NCBI RefSeq assembly: GCF_964204865.1
Contig: NC_135256.1
Coordinates: 23,836,703-23,900,702 of the forward strand
Length of the DNA: 64,000 nucleotides
Reading direction: 5' to 3'
Source: Styela clava
Lineage: Eukaryota > Chordata > Ascidiacea > Stolidobranchia > Styelidae
Part shown: positions 36,693 through 48,879 of the stretch, one piece after another
Numbering within the stretch: the first letter of the stretch is position 1
Layout of the letters: each line of letters begins with the position of its first letter
The notes under the pieces: model-generated
The model's database searches: none
What the model saw: the letters and a program-made list of their open reading frames with translations, nothing else
Told to the model about the DNA's origin: nothing
Position numbers and translations under genes: made by a program

Positions 36693-37881
36693 CAGGGATC
36701 TCAAACTCGCGGCCCCAGAGAACTTCCAGTGCGGCCCTCGAACGTTTAACAATAATTGTAATAGTATTTTGGAAGTTTTTTTTTTTTATCTAAATGTAAT
36801 AGATTTTTCAAACCTTCTAAAGTGAAATTGATTATTCACACAGAAAACAATTTACTGAAAGTAGTTTTGGAATATTGATTTTTTTTGTCCACATTTTGAC
36901 CCAATTAAGAATACACATCAAGCTAGCAAAAGAATACTTGAATAAAACACTTGAGTAATTAAATTAAACGCAAAGTACATGAAGAAGGTGGCATTTTCGA
37001 AGAAAATGGGAGTTGTAACATTTCTGCTCTTCACAAAATTCTGAAGCACATTGTTTAATTTGTCATATTTCCATCAATACCATCAAAAAACACAATAAGC
37101 TCAGCAGTCAATATGACAAATTCGAAGACCAACTTCGAACAGAAAATTTCCATGTGGGTGTATATTAATATAATTATACAACGACTTAGTTACTAAAAAT
37201 CAATATCAATAATAATTCAAGCAATCCTATGCCACGCAATGTAGTGCGAAATGTCTTGTCGAAAAAATCTGTCATTTGTTTTTTTACTGATCTATACATG
37301 AAATGATAAAAGTAACTTTTTTGCATTACTGGAATTAATTAAACATTCGTAAAGATCCAGATAAACCCATGATCATGTGGCCTCGTTAGTTAGAGTTGGT
37401 ACTATAAAATCATTTCAGACTGGCCTTAGTATGCTGGTGACACAAAAAAGATGCCAAACGCCAGGACAAATGTAATTATTAAAACATTGAGTTTATACTG
37501 TAGTATTTTTGTTAATTTTAGGTTCATATATTTAGATTAAGTTATTTTTAGTGTATGTATTATTCTTTCCTTATTCAAAGCTTGTTCAAAAATGATTTTG
37601 ATGGTTGTACATAGAATTTTACGATTTTTTATAATAAATACTGTAACTTGCAAATGTTGCAATAATAGTGGAATGCAAATATTAATATGTAATTGCATTT
37701 GAAATTGAAGAAAATAATAAAACTTAATCCAACTGTTTAGTTGCATCACAATATATGTCACAAACTAAAACTATCTTAAAAATATCTTTTAAGTATACAT
37801 TATCAAAAACTGTTTGCGGCTCTTTTTACAATTTTCAAAATGCAATGCGGCTCTCGAAAACCCATGAGTTTGACACCACTG
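36693..37881. mobile_element. Non-autonomous hAT-like element (about 1.2 kb)
   Basis: Left end cagggatctcaaactcgcgg; right end (reverse complement) cagtggtgtcaaactcatgg, with gcggccct/gcggctct words just inside. The flanks atctagac and atctattc match at 6 of 8. It has no transposase frame. Confidence 0.65.
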
Positions 37882-39879
37882 ATCTATTCTAGACGATTCA
37901 AGCATTGCTTTGGAAAATTATATCACTTCAATTAAATTGAAATAATCTCGCTATATTAAATACAAAATCTTTGCTATCATAAAGGTAAACCAATTCAGCC
38001 ACTCGAAATATACTGGCCTTATCAAAGCAATGGAGGCAAAATTGAGAGTTCATGAGCTATGAACATTTGTTCTTTTCTTTGTCTTGAACTTTCCATACTC
38101 CACAGCCCCTATTAATTTTTTTTTAATTTTAATTACCATGTGATGGTCATACATATCTTTAACTTGTATTTTCTGTCATGATGTATTATCTCAATGTGCC
38201 AAACTATTAATTAGTGTGCATATTTTGCTTCCAGATGACATAAATGTATTGTCATGTTTATTACCTCAGCTTGGAGTATTGACAAGAAAAAGGTGCCAGT
38301 AAATTAGGTAAAAAAATTTTCAACTCATTGTTATAATCAGAATTCACAATCAATAGGAATTATAAACAGCCAACAATCAGTGAGAATTATATGCGAAATC
38401 CCTCAGAATAAATTTGTCTAAAATCGGAGGAAGGCAAAAAATATAGGTAGTTTCCATCCACACAAGCATTTCAAGAAGACTTGCTCGAGCCAAACTAAAT
38501 GAGCATCGTCAGGTGATCGGTAAGGCTGCAAGTTGAATTCAGCCCTGCAACCTCCTGCATAGAAGATAATATTAATTAGTGGGCTATGAGCTAAATTCCT
38601 AAATTTAAACAAACCTATCTACGATGCATTATGTACCAGCAATGTTACCTACGATTAACTGAATATGGAATATGTCTAATAAATTCACCTACAAAAGCAA
38701 GTTCGATAGGTGCAAACTTTGTGTTATGGAATTGTATCGCAGCACAGTTTTGTATGACACCCTCTTTAAATGAAATTTCAATGATTAAGCGCAAACATTA
38801 AAATTACTAACTTTGAACTTTGTCATTATCTGCAAAATGTTCCACACAAATCTTTCCGCTATCGCGTTTGTAATCTTCTCTGATAAAAAAAAACGTCTAT
38901 GATGTCCAGAATTGCTCTTTACAGCTTGCCTGTTATTCCAGCTTTCCAAGTAAGCAAAACTTCTTAGATATAGAGATTATTTTGTTTCGTTACAGGCGCA
39001 AAAAGGCAGGTACTATACGTAAAAAAGACGCCGAGTAGCAAGAGCGAGCGGAAAACGGACGCGAAAGGCGACGAGAAATATGTGCATTGGAGCGTATCAT
39101 GAAATACAATGTTTTGCCTGTAGTCTTATGGAGTGACGTCAGAGTTGCCTATCATGTTGTTTAATGTCATTGGATACATAGACTTGATGCGGTTACGCGA
39201 ACCACCCTACAAACAGTTTTGTATACTCCATCTTTATCCCTGTTATCACACCCACCCTTCTTGCACAACTATCTGTATGAAGGACCATATTTTACGCATT
39301 TGATTTATTGTAATTTATACTTATCGTAGAGGGTGCATGCCACACATTCGCGTGTGTTTAGGCCAGTATGGTCTTGTGCATACATCCCGTCTGCAGTATT
39401 GATATTTACCAACTTTTTTATATTGCTTTTACGAGACGAATAAACATACATACATACATGCATAATCAGAGGTGCGGTGGCGAGCGTATTCCTAACGCTT
39501 ATCACGACGCGCGACATCGCCGAGCAAGCTGCTACGTGATACCCAGATGAAATTCTGTCAGATGGATAAAAAAAGGTAGCGTTATAATGCCTATTAGTAG
39601 ACCTAATATTTTTGTTAGGTTACTACTGACTTACTAATCATAAGGTGGTGAAAAACGAAACACGACTTGAATGATGTACCAAAAAAACATGTACAGTTGT
39701 CAGTTGAAACAGGAATAAATTGCAATGAAATGAAAAATCATCTATCATAGTCAAGCCTACCGACCAACAACTACCAGATGTTGTAAGTATCTACTGCTAA
39801 AAGCTTACAAGTTACAACTTGTTGAAAAAAATAAATGAAGTATGAAGAATACACTCGACTCTGAGTTCCATCATTTATG
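37882..39879. other. Intergenic DNA with SINE scraps
   Basis: No gene. 39060-39180 is a copy of the repeat at 30850-30960. 39191-39211 (gcggttacgcgaaccaccct) and 39465-39515 (aggtgcggtggcgagcgtat) match separate parts of the tRNA-derived SINE. Confidence 0.45.
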
Positions 39880-40145
39880 CACCTGCATACTTTTGCACAC
39901 ACGGACATTTACACCTATGCACAATTGTAGGCCTACTCATTCATTTGCACCCGCATATTTTAGCAACTGAATACAGATTGCACCCATGAACATTTGCATC
40001 CACGGACGTTTGCACCCACGTATATTTGCACGCAAAGAAATTTACAACGATGGACATTCGCGCCCTTGTATATTTGTACCCATGGAAATTTTCACCCTTG
40101 TACATTTGCAGTTTGCACCAGCGCACAGTTGCGCCCACGTTCTTA
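39880..40145 (+). repeat. Degenerate 16-bp tandem array
   Basis: About 15 units of a 16-base motif, clearest at 39985-40120: catttgcatccacgga, cgtttgcacccacgta, tatttgcacgcaaaga, aatttacaacgatgga, cattcgcgcccttgta, tatttgtacccatgga. The same unit builds the foldback elements at 5237-5472 and 17603-17811. Open frames across it on both strands follow from the repeat. Confidence 0.75.
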
Positions 40146-40353
40146 TGAGGACTATGATCCGACACTATTTAAACTGAATTAAAAAAAAATCCGAAGTTAG
40201 TTTGTTAGTATATTAATGAAAATTCAGCCAATAGAAGGAAAGTAATCAGTACCATCAACACTTATCAAATCCCCAATTTAAAGATGGAAGATAATTTGCC
40301 TAATGAGGCAACTCAACTTTGTCTATTCGTCAACTAACTAGTGTACTAAAAAT

Positions 40354-40842
40354 GGCGCTCCAGAAGTATGTGCACAACCAGTGATGAGCTGGAAAATAGT
40401 AACAACCGGAACGCGCCTAATTCGCAAAAATGTAATATATATACAACACGACGCAAACCTTCACAGAAAGTTTTGTCCGTCCTAAGATAGAGTCAAAGAA
40501 CTGCAATGAACGAAGAAATTATGTGAAATATATCTGTGTATAATTAGAAGAATATTCATAGCAATTTAATACTAATGTTATTATTAGAAAAGTATGGAAT
40601 GAATTTCAATGGGGTCAAAGGTCGGGGAAACATATATTTACTGCTGAACTAACTACTTCTGTGATGTGATGTAAAAAGAATTACGGATTATGATGTAACA
40701 AAGCATAAATTAATAACCAGGGTTACCAGAAAAACTAGACTTTTTTACCATAATTTTATTTCTACAACATGAACGCAAATGCAGTAAAATGTCCAACAAC
40801 CGGAACGCTGCGCCATTTTGGCGCACATACTTCGGGAGCACC
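40354..40842. mobile_element. Foldback MITE of the CTCCCGAAGTATGTG family, long copy
   Basis: Left end ggcgctccagaagtatgtgc, right end gcgcacatacttcgggagca, both next to caaccggaac words. The interior is unlike the shorter relatives, so this is a longer or mosaic copy. Confidence 0.55.
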
Positions 40843-41546
40843 CTAAAAAGAAATAAATCTTCGCGGAACTGCCGAAAGCCTGCGCCTGAACGGCACCTTT
40901 ATGCTGACCAGCCGTTAGGAACCCACTGCTTAATGCAAATTGATCTTATAACCACAGCGATAAGTTTTTTGTTATTATTCGCCATTTCGATATTCAAACT
41001 GTTGAACGAAATCATGGGAATAGGCAGTGGCGGCGCGTCAATAGGGCCAACCGGGGCAATGCACCGGTTGTTTTTTCGGTATAATAAAAAACATTCGAAA
41101 AATACCTCAATATCGGTTGCACAGACTGTCTACACTAGCAATATTCTCCCGACATGGTTCATTTTTCGCTCGCAAAGCCTTCGCCGAACGTCGACAGGGC
41201 GACGCCGATTTTGCCCCGGTTGCTCATTGTATATCGTATTCTCTCTTTTATCTTCCACTCGCCGCGTTTGTCTCGTTTGTTTTCTGTTTCTTTTACTAAA
41301 TCATCGGGGCCGATCGGGGCTAGCTCCGAAATTATGACGACACAATGCCGACGTTTCTTACAACAACGTGTTGACATATTCACGCATTCCTTCTCGAGTT
41401 GATAGATTCCTCGCCTTCGTTTTTGTCGCTTGTTTCGCTATTTGAATCAGTTAGAGACCTTAAGTCCATTTGCTTTTGATTTTCCACATTCCTTTTGAGC
41501 TCCTCACTTCTTTCCGGCTTCGCATTTCTTAGCCTTAGACCTCATA

Positions 41547-43644
41547 ATGAATAAGGTTGATGCACTACTTCGCACTCCGTTTTCGCAGCTGCCGCTGGAA
41601 CAAAAATTAGAGGTACAACGTCTTGGGCCTTATCAACCAAAAAATTGTTCACTGGAACAATCCCATGACGGAGGAAAGCGTCGGCGTACATTCTGCGCAG
41701 AAACTTGGTATAAAAAACACAAATGGTTGTGTTACAGTGAGGACAAAAATGCACTTCTTTGTTTTTATTGCCTACTTTTTGCTACCGCCCGTGACTCACG
41801 TCGGTGTAAATTTGGTTTTAGAGATCTTAAACATCTTTCCGAGCGTGCCAGGGATCATCAATCTTCTATGGAGCATCTGGACAATGCAGTAAAATACCGA
41901 ACATTCGGAAATGTTAATATTGCAGCACAGTTGGATGAAGGACGCGCGGTTTCTATTCGTCGGCACAACCAAAACGTCGAGAAAAACCGCCATGTTCTCG
42001 GTCGATTGATAGATGTTTTGAAGTTCATTGGTTGTCACGAGCTGTCCCTCCGTGGGCACGATGAACGGGCTGGGCTGGCTCTTCTAATAGAGGGGTATTT
42101 TTGGATATGGTGGAATACACCGCATCCCTAGATACAGTATTGAGAGATCATCTTGATGCCGCAACTGTTTCGAAAGGGACATCTAAGGATATCCAAAATG
42201 ATTTGCTCGACTCAATGTATAAAATTTATTTACAACATTTGGCTCTGGAAATTGAGAATTGCCAGTTCCTTTCGATTCAGTCTGACGAGACAACTGACAT
42301 CACGTGCGTTTCCCAACTGGCTGTGATTTTTCGGTTTGTGAAAGATGGTAAACCTACCGAGAGATTTCACAGCTTTGTACCAATCGTTGATCGCACGGCT
42401 TGTGGGATATCGGCTGTACTGAAAGAAGTGTTACAGCCTTACAACGCGAAGTCAAAATTGATAGCTCAAACTTATGACGGCGCGGCAGTCATGAGTGGGT
42501 CGAAACATGGTGTTCAAGTTTATATAAAAGAAGATTTTCCTCATGCGCATTTTTTACATTGTTATGCACACCAATTTAACCTCGTTATTAAAAACATGTG
42601 TTTTGATACCCCTCTCGTCCGTATATTTTTTGCAAATGTTTCGGGGTTTTCTTCATTTTTTTCCGTTTCGCCGAAGCGCTCTGACCTCCTTCGCCAGATA
42701 TGTAGCCGCCGTCTCCCAGCTTGTGCACCAACACGTTGGAACTTCCAATCACGCGTGGTGCAGGGCGTGTCCGAAATTAGATCTGAGCTCATTGAGTGTT
42801 TCAATGGCATTCAGCGCTCTCCGGTTTGGGACGAACGCTCTGTGAGGGAGGCGGCAGGTCTAAAGCGTCTGCTAGAAGATGGTGAGTTTTCATTTTTTCT
42901 CGCTTTTTTCTCCACAATATTCTATCACGTGGATGTATTATACCTATACGGCGCATTGCAGTCAAGGCTAATGGATGGAGCGTCTGTGCAGTCGTGTATT
43001 TCAGACTTCTGCGATGCTGTATCTCGTATCCGGGAAACAATAAAATACGACGACACATGGAGTGCTTCTTTATGCCGCGGGCAAACAACGCAGCGTTTGA
43101 TTTTGTCTGCAAAGGAATGCTGTGACGTTCTGGTGAATCAAATAGGCGATCGTCTGCGCACTGAACACCTTGCCGCGTTCTCTTTGATGAACCCCAAAAA
43201 TTTTTCAAAATTTGCACGTCAATTTCTCATTCATTTGTTGGCTACTGTCTCCAAATTTTACCCCATGATAAACGTGAGTAAATTGGAAAATGAATTGCGA
43301 TGTATATACACCAATCAAACTTTTTTGAACATCACATCAACTTGCGCTCTCTATGGGTTCCTCATAGATAACACTCTAGTAACTACCTTTGCGGCGTCTG
43401 CAAAATTCTGGACATCATTTTGACGACGCCTATTTCTTCCGCCGACGCAGAGCGAACATTCAGCACGCTGAAGCGTATTAAAACGTATCTCAGAAACACA
43501 ATGAAGCAAGATAGATTAAATTCCTTGGCTGTTTTATCCATTCACAGAGACGTTATTTCTGGGATGCATGACTTTAATCAGCGCGTTACTGAGCATTTTG
43601 CTTCCAAGAAACCGCGGCGTGTTGCATATATGTTCAAGCAGTAG
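41547..43644 (+). pseudogene. hAT (ZMYM1-like) transposase, two frameshifts
   Basis: DNA-cutting enzyme of the surrounding element. Three consecutive frames together cover a whole transposase of about 695 codons. The first (41547 to about 42070) has a TTF-type zinc finger: TFCAETWYKKHKWLCYSEDK, ALLCFYCLLFAT, then a HxxxxH-like segment. The second (about 42078-43395) has the catalytic-core phrases IQSDETTDITCVSQLAVIFR and AQTYDGAAVMSG. The third (about 43396-43644) is the C-terminal dimerisation region: TTPISSADAERTFSTLKRIK. The first break coincides with a 5-base tandem duplication (ggctgggctggct at 42068-42080), the second with a small indel near 43390-43400. Everything else is well kept, so it died recently. 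Similar domesticated genes (ZMYM1) exist, but the intact ends and frameshifts argue for a plain transposon. Confidence 0.9.
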
Positions 43645-43663
43645 AAGTATAGCAGCATATATA

Positions 43664-44058
43664 TAGGGCTGGGCATTTTCGAATACCTGATGATTTCAGA
43701 ATCGAATCGAATAATTTTTTTCGAATCGAATCGAATCTCGAATACTTGGAAGGTATGAAATTGTATGTAAATTTCTTAGTATTTTAGGTCCTCCAGACAC
43801 ATAAATTACTGAAAACATAGAATACATCACTGACAATAAAAAAAAAAACGTTTTCATCAATACCTCAATACAGAAAAGAGTCACAAGTCAGAATTGTGTT
43901 GAAAAAATATGGCTTCAATGAAAAAAAAATTGAGAAATTTACCTCGACCATTGGCGGAAAGAGTAAAACAAGATGGCGGCCATTCGAAAATTTACTCTAA
44001 ACCGATTCGAATAATTCACTATTCGATTCGAATATTCGATTCGAAATGCCCAGCTCTA
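43664..44058. mobile_element. TAGGGCTGGGCA MITE nested in the hAT element
   Basis: 395 bp with ends tagggctgggcattttcgaa and (reverse complement) tagagctgggcatttcgaat, and many TTCGAATCGAAT words. The target-site duplication catatata is perfect (43656-43663 and 44059-44066). It inserted just downstream of the transposase stop. Confidence 0.85.
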
Positions 44059-44342
44059 CATATATATATCTATGAGTGAGCGACGCATGTCCTTATCTTT
44101 GCATTACCTTTCCTTTCTTCATAGTAACGTTTTAAATCTTATTTTAGGTTTTAAAGACACTTTCTTATCGTTAAAAATTGTCGCTTTTGCCGATCGGTTG
44201 TTACCGATGGAATGGTTTTCATACTCATAAAATGATGGGAGAACTTACAGCGCTCATCCTGTCCCCGTAGATGGGGGTGACTTGGTCCCGCAGTAGCTTG
44301 CCCCGGTTGTCAAAATAACCACGCGCCGCCACTGGAAATAGG

Positions 44343-46693
44343 TATGGTAAATCTAGCTTAATATTTAAATTTATAACACATTTCCAGTGTATTGATAACA
44401 AACACAAAGGATGCATCAAATAATTGTAACAATCGTCCAGACGGACCAAAATTGCTGATAACAACGGAATATCGTAATGCCAATGATTCCTATTTGTGAT
44501 TTGTTTACGAAAATATCACTGCGTTTGTACTTGCTTTAATATGTAAATAAATAAATATAATGTATGTAAATCCTATCCGAAAGATATTTTTTAATGAGAG
44601 AAGAAGATGAGTCTTTCTAAAAAGATCCATGGAACATTTTAAGACTGTAATTGGAACTGAAAAATATAATTTGGCATTGGTTATTCGTTTACGCATTTAT
44701 CGAAATACTAAACTTTAAATTTGTGTTCTACTTTACTTAAGCATAGACACACTCACTAAAAGGTTTATATTCAAATGAATCGAAATTAACGTAACTGCTG
44801 TCCAAAAATATTTACACTTCTGGGCCATGATCCGCTTTTGTGCGTAAAGACGTAGAGTTACGAATAGCTACTAATGTGCGGGGAAATTATGGGGAATTTT
44901 GTTCTTACCGTATTACGAGTTATGTGCTTTCTGTATTATGCGCTTCCCGTTTTAGGGACTAGCAAGCATCTTGAGCTCATGAAGCTGTAACAATTGTATT
45001 ACTGAACGAAAACAGGACGTCGCCACAAGATTTTGAACACGGAAAACTCTCGGTATCTCAAAAATGTAACATCCTACTAATTTTAGCGTAGTTCTCCCAT
45101 TGTTCTGAGTTAGGATAGAAACATATTGCGAACCAAATGACTAAAATTAATATAAATAGTGGAATTCGTGCTGATTTCTTAGTTATGGGATAAATATAAT
45201 GTTTTGACAAAATATCATTTATGTGAAAGGAGATTCATACAATGAGACAAGGCTTAGATAAGTGGAGCAAGACAGTTTTGAAACATCCAATTTTCGATAC
45301 TTAACCTGGTGCACAGCCTGAGTTCAGGTTGTGCGCCATCTTGGTGCGCATACTTCAGGAGGTCCAAATTTTCGTTATATTGCTCTAAATTGTCGTATAA
45401 CCAAAAAAAGGGACTGTAGAACTGTACTGACTATAAGTGAGGTTTTCTCGTGGCAATGTTAAACATGAAAATAAAGTTTATTAATCAAGTATTTCAGATA
45501 CTATATATATTAAAAGAACGGATGTACGATCATTGTACAAAACATTATTTTAATATTGGACTGAGTCTTAAAAATAATATTGATAAGAAAAATAAAAATA
45601 CATATGACCAGCAAGCAAGCACAAGGAAAATTAATATCAAGATGAAAATTTTGAAAAATCAGCAATGCTCAAAGCAGTCAAGGAAAAGAATCAGTTAGTT
45701 GCAGAGGTGAAAAGTAGTAGAGAGCTTCTTGTAAGGAAAATGAAAACAAGGAATGGAAATAGAAAAAAATCGACCACGTCAGTCAAAAGGAAAAATAAAG
45801 ACGGAGATCAAATATTTAGAGAAGCAAGTCAAAGAAATAAACCAGTATTGGCTATCGAGCAACGACACCTATGAAAAGTCTAACATTAGGTCATATAAAA
45901 GTAAAAAGTCAACGTGAAAAATCTAACATTAAATTATAAAGAACAGGATCGGAACGCCGAAATACTAACATGGTCTGTGGCATAAATATGTTTGAAAAGG
46001 CCGGATATTCCCGAACTCACTAGTAGCAAACGCCGACTATCAGATTACCATGACAACTAAAGCACAGATACAGTAATATAACTGGGGCCGGATAACGCAA
46101 GCTGAGCTGAGTTGCAAAGCTTGAGGCCGGTACCGGCACTGTGCTGATGCATGGTTCCTGAAGGCTAGGGACGAATTTATACATGAAGAGAGAGAAAAAA
46201 TGAATAAAATGTATCCAGATTAAAAGGTCACGAAACCAGGTAATTACAGTAAGTTGCAATACTACAAATAGCCAATTCATGCAGAACATGCAGGCGCAAA
46301 GTCACTAATTTACAGCGATTTAAAGTCACACGATACTGTGTAATGTAAATAAGGTAAAATCTATTTTTGTAAATATGTAGATGACGCCAAAAAGTACAAA
46401 GACAAGTGACTCAAGACAGTTGTTTATAACTTCTTTCAACTCTCATCTTTCAACTGATCGCTGATTCAACGTTCCACTTGCATTATTTTCGACTTTTATC
46501 GGACTTGAAACACATTCAAAGGTGAGATTACCCGAGTGCAATCACTGATACAACTTCCGATAGTTCAAAAGTCAATATATATACCTGTCAGGCCAATCAA
46601 CCCAGCTAAAAACACTGATTCAACGAGTACGTAATTACAAAACGTCACCGGAATGAAGGATATCAAATTTAAATATTATGTATATATATATAT
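44343..46693. other. Intergenic DNA
   Basis: No secure gene. 45303-45362 carries one end of the CTCCCGAAGTATGTG foldback family (gtgcgcatacttcaggaggt). A lysine-rich open frame near 45640-45870 (EKNQLVAEVKSSRELL) looks coiled-coil-like but has no supporting exon structure. Confidence 0.4.
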
Positions 46694-48387
46694 TTATGCT
46701 ACATTAGAGCGAAATATGTGCATATAAAAAATCAAAACAAACAAATATTCAAATGCACGTGGGTTGGCGTCCCAGTAGTTATGGCTAAAAACATTTCTTG
46801 GCGTTTCGGCATTCCCTGTTGCTGCTGTCAGTCTGTCACCTGTAAACAAGAGATATGAATATCGATCTTTGAATTTTTGTAGACTTTTATAAAATATTGT
46901 ATCCCACGTGTGTTGCGAAATGAGTTTCTTTTTTTTTTTAATAAGTTTTAACATGATAGAAAATTAGAACCTCCCGACTTCGTGAATGAATTTCCATGCT
47001 TCTAATTTGTATTCCTCAATTAAACAACGTTGTGTACAAGTATATTAGGTATTGAACTGCAGGTCCTTTCTCCTTGTCCACTTCGTATGTACATAGCCAA
47101 AATGATATAGATTAAATCCTTCCGCATCCTCATAATTCAACAATTATTAAAATCTTAACTTTGCAAATATATTATATTATATTTTGCCTCTCGAACTTAG
47201 ACTATGACCCACCGAAAGCTCACAAATACACTTTCTATTATGTTATTATTATTTGACTGCATTATTTCTAGATAACACAAATGTCGTCATATTTAGATTG
47301 AAATTGAGTTGAATTTGATATTTGAATATAGCGAAATGGACTATGATACTTACCAATATTGGTCTGATGATGTTTTAGGATGTTTCCTGAATTTGATCGT
47401 TCAAACTAAAAAAAATAAGCGATTCTAATCGTGTCAAAAATGAAATGTGCGAGTCATTGCTTTAAAAAATATTTTTTTAAATCTGTTCCGAAAAGGTGCT
47501 TAATAGCAATAATAAAATCATAATAAAATTTGGTCAAAAAGTTGTCAAAACACTTACCTCCAAAATAGGATAAGACATATTTCACACAAACTTGACATAG
47601 CAATATTGATCCGAAATTTAAACTCAAAGTGAAGAAAAAGTATAAAAACCTAGTATAAATAAATACCAGACCTTCATTTTAGATATTCCGAGCTCTTCAT
47701 CCATATGCCGAAGTCTTTCTTCTAGTTCCTAAAAGGATGAGGTCATTGTTTTTTTCACTTTCACGGGGCTGTAGAGCCTGAGAAAATTGAAATCGACTCC
47801 GCCGGACGATTTCCGGACTCAAATCATATTCAAGACCGACTCCGGGTCGTAAAAATTTTGACTCCCACCCCAGCTAAGAAATCCAAAATATTCGAATTTT
47901 TGTAACAAAACTACGACTCTGGGGAATTTAGAAAATACGACTCCTGCTCCGACTCCAGTGAAAACATGCCCCTTTCTTTATCAGCTTATAAAAACTTTTC
48001 GAATATTTTTTTTAATGTTTCTGATATTATCCGCCTCCTGATTGTCTTCATTACTTTTCTATTCTATTCTTTGAATTTTCCAAATCCACTTAAAGACGAG
48101 AAGTACCTTAAAAGTACGTTTCAAAATTTTAACTCATTTTAATAAATGAAGAAAACCAATACTCACAGACGTGGCCGAACGTCGTTTTCTTCAGAAAAGA
48201 ACTTGAAACAAGAAATGAAACGGATTAAGAATTATCATAATTGATCCTTTCTCTCACTAAAATTATACTTATCAATCATTGTGGAATATTAAAGAAATAT
48301 ATATATCAAATTTTAGTTCATAATACATTTGATAAATATACTTACTTTTAATTCACGCTTGAAGCAGATCTCACATTTGTAGGACTG
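46694..48387 (-). CDS. 3' part of an unidentified minus-strand gene, 4 exons
   Basis: Exons in transcription order: 48387-48346, 47728-47672, 47405-47354, 46839-46694. Junctions are GT-AG with phases 0, 0 and 1 that agree. The peptide runs QSYKCEICFKRELK, ELEERLRHMDEELGISKMK, FERSNSGNILKHHQTNIG, then a 47-residue tail starting DRLTAATGNAETPRNVFSHN and ending at a stop at 46694-46696. There is a CxxC pair, then a short charged coiled-coil-like helix. The beginning of the gene is not seen. Upstream exons may be beyond the Penelope-like insertion at 48.9-49.8 kb or unrecognised. A possible extra 24-base cassette (AAAACGACGTTCGGCCAC, near 48163-48190) was not included because its donor is weak. 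I do not know the family; existence of the gene rests on phase agreement only. Confidence 0.4.
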
Positions 48388-48879
48388 CTGGGAATCGTCG
48401 ATTTGTTAACCTCACAGTTAACAAAACATGGTGTCTAAAAATGAAGACACTACTGCAATATTAGAACAAAGTAAATAAGTAGTGCAGCGCATAGTAAAAA
48501 TCAGCCAAAATTACGACATTAGCCGTATAAAAATGATGAATGATTAGAGTATGTAATGTGTTAGGATAAATATAACTGACCTTCGAATTAGAGAATCTAT
48601 GGCTTATGTTCAGCGTCATTTCATGTCGTTTCTAAAAGTCGATCGGATTTTAATCAGTTTTTGGTATAAACAATTGGTTTATTTTGGACTGGTTTAAGCT
48701 AGTGGATCAAATTGTTGCATCGGATTACAATTCTGAAAATATCAAGTATAATAAAATATTGACAGCTACTGTACATACTACTAATGCTGACACAAAAATT
48801 GCTATGAAGCTTTTTTGTTTGTTTTTATAAACTAATATACTTACTGTTGTTGATAATAAATGAAGCACAGCCGGTGTTA
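48388..48879. other. Non-coding stretch upstream of the small minus-strand gene
   Basis: No exon recognised on either strand. It ends in the retroelement-like sequence starting near 48880. Confidence 0.35.

Larger units (their letters stand above)
41025..44334 (+). mobile_element. hAT transposon, nearly full length (3.3 kb)
   Basis: Terminal inverted repeats start cagtggcggcgcgt at both ends, with a shared subterminal caaccggggcaa word. The flanks ggaatagg (41017-41024) and gaaatagg (44335-44342) are an 8-bp target-site duplication with one mismatch. It encodes a transposase broken by two frameshifts (41547-43644) and hosts a nested MITE (43664-44058). Confidence 0.9.

Noticed and set aside
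36387-36793. Overlapping open frames rich in GPAICHDCVTTYR-like repeats
   Set aside because: They are translations of the 46-bp tandem repeat, not a protein-coding gene.
39941-40182. Repetitive open frames on both strands
   Set aside because: They are produced by the 16-bp tandem array.
45640-45874. Lysine-rich coiled-coil-like open frame
   Set aside because: Low-complexity AT-rich DNA easily yields K/N-rich frames; no splice partner or homology recognised.
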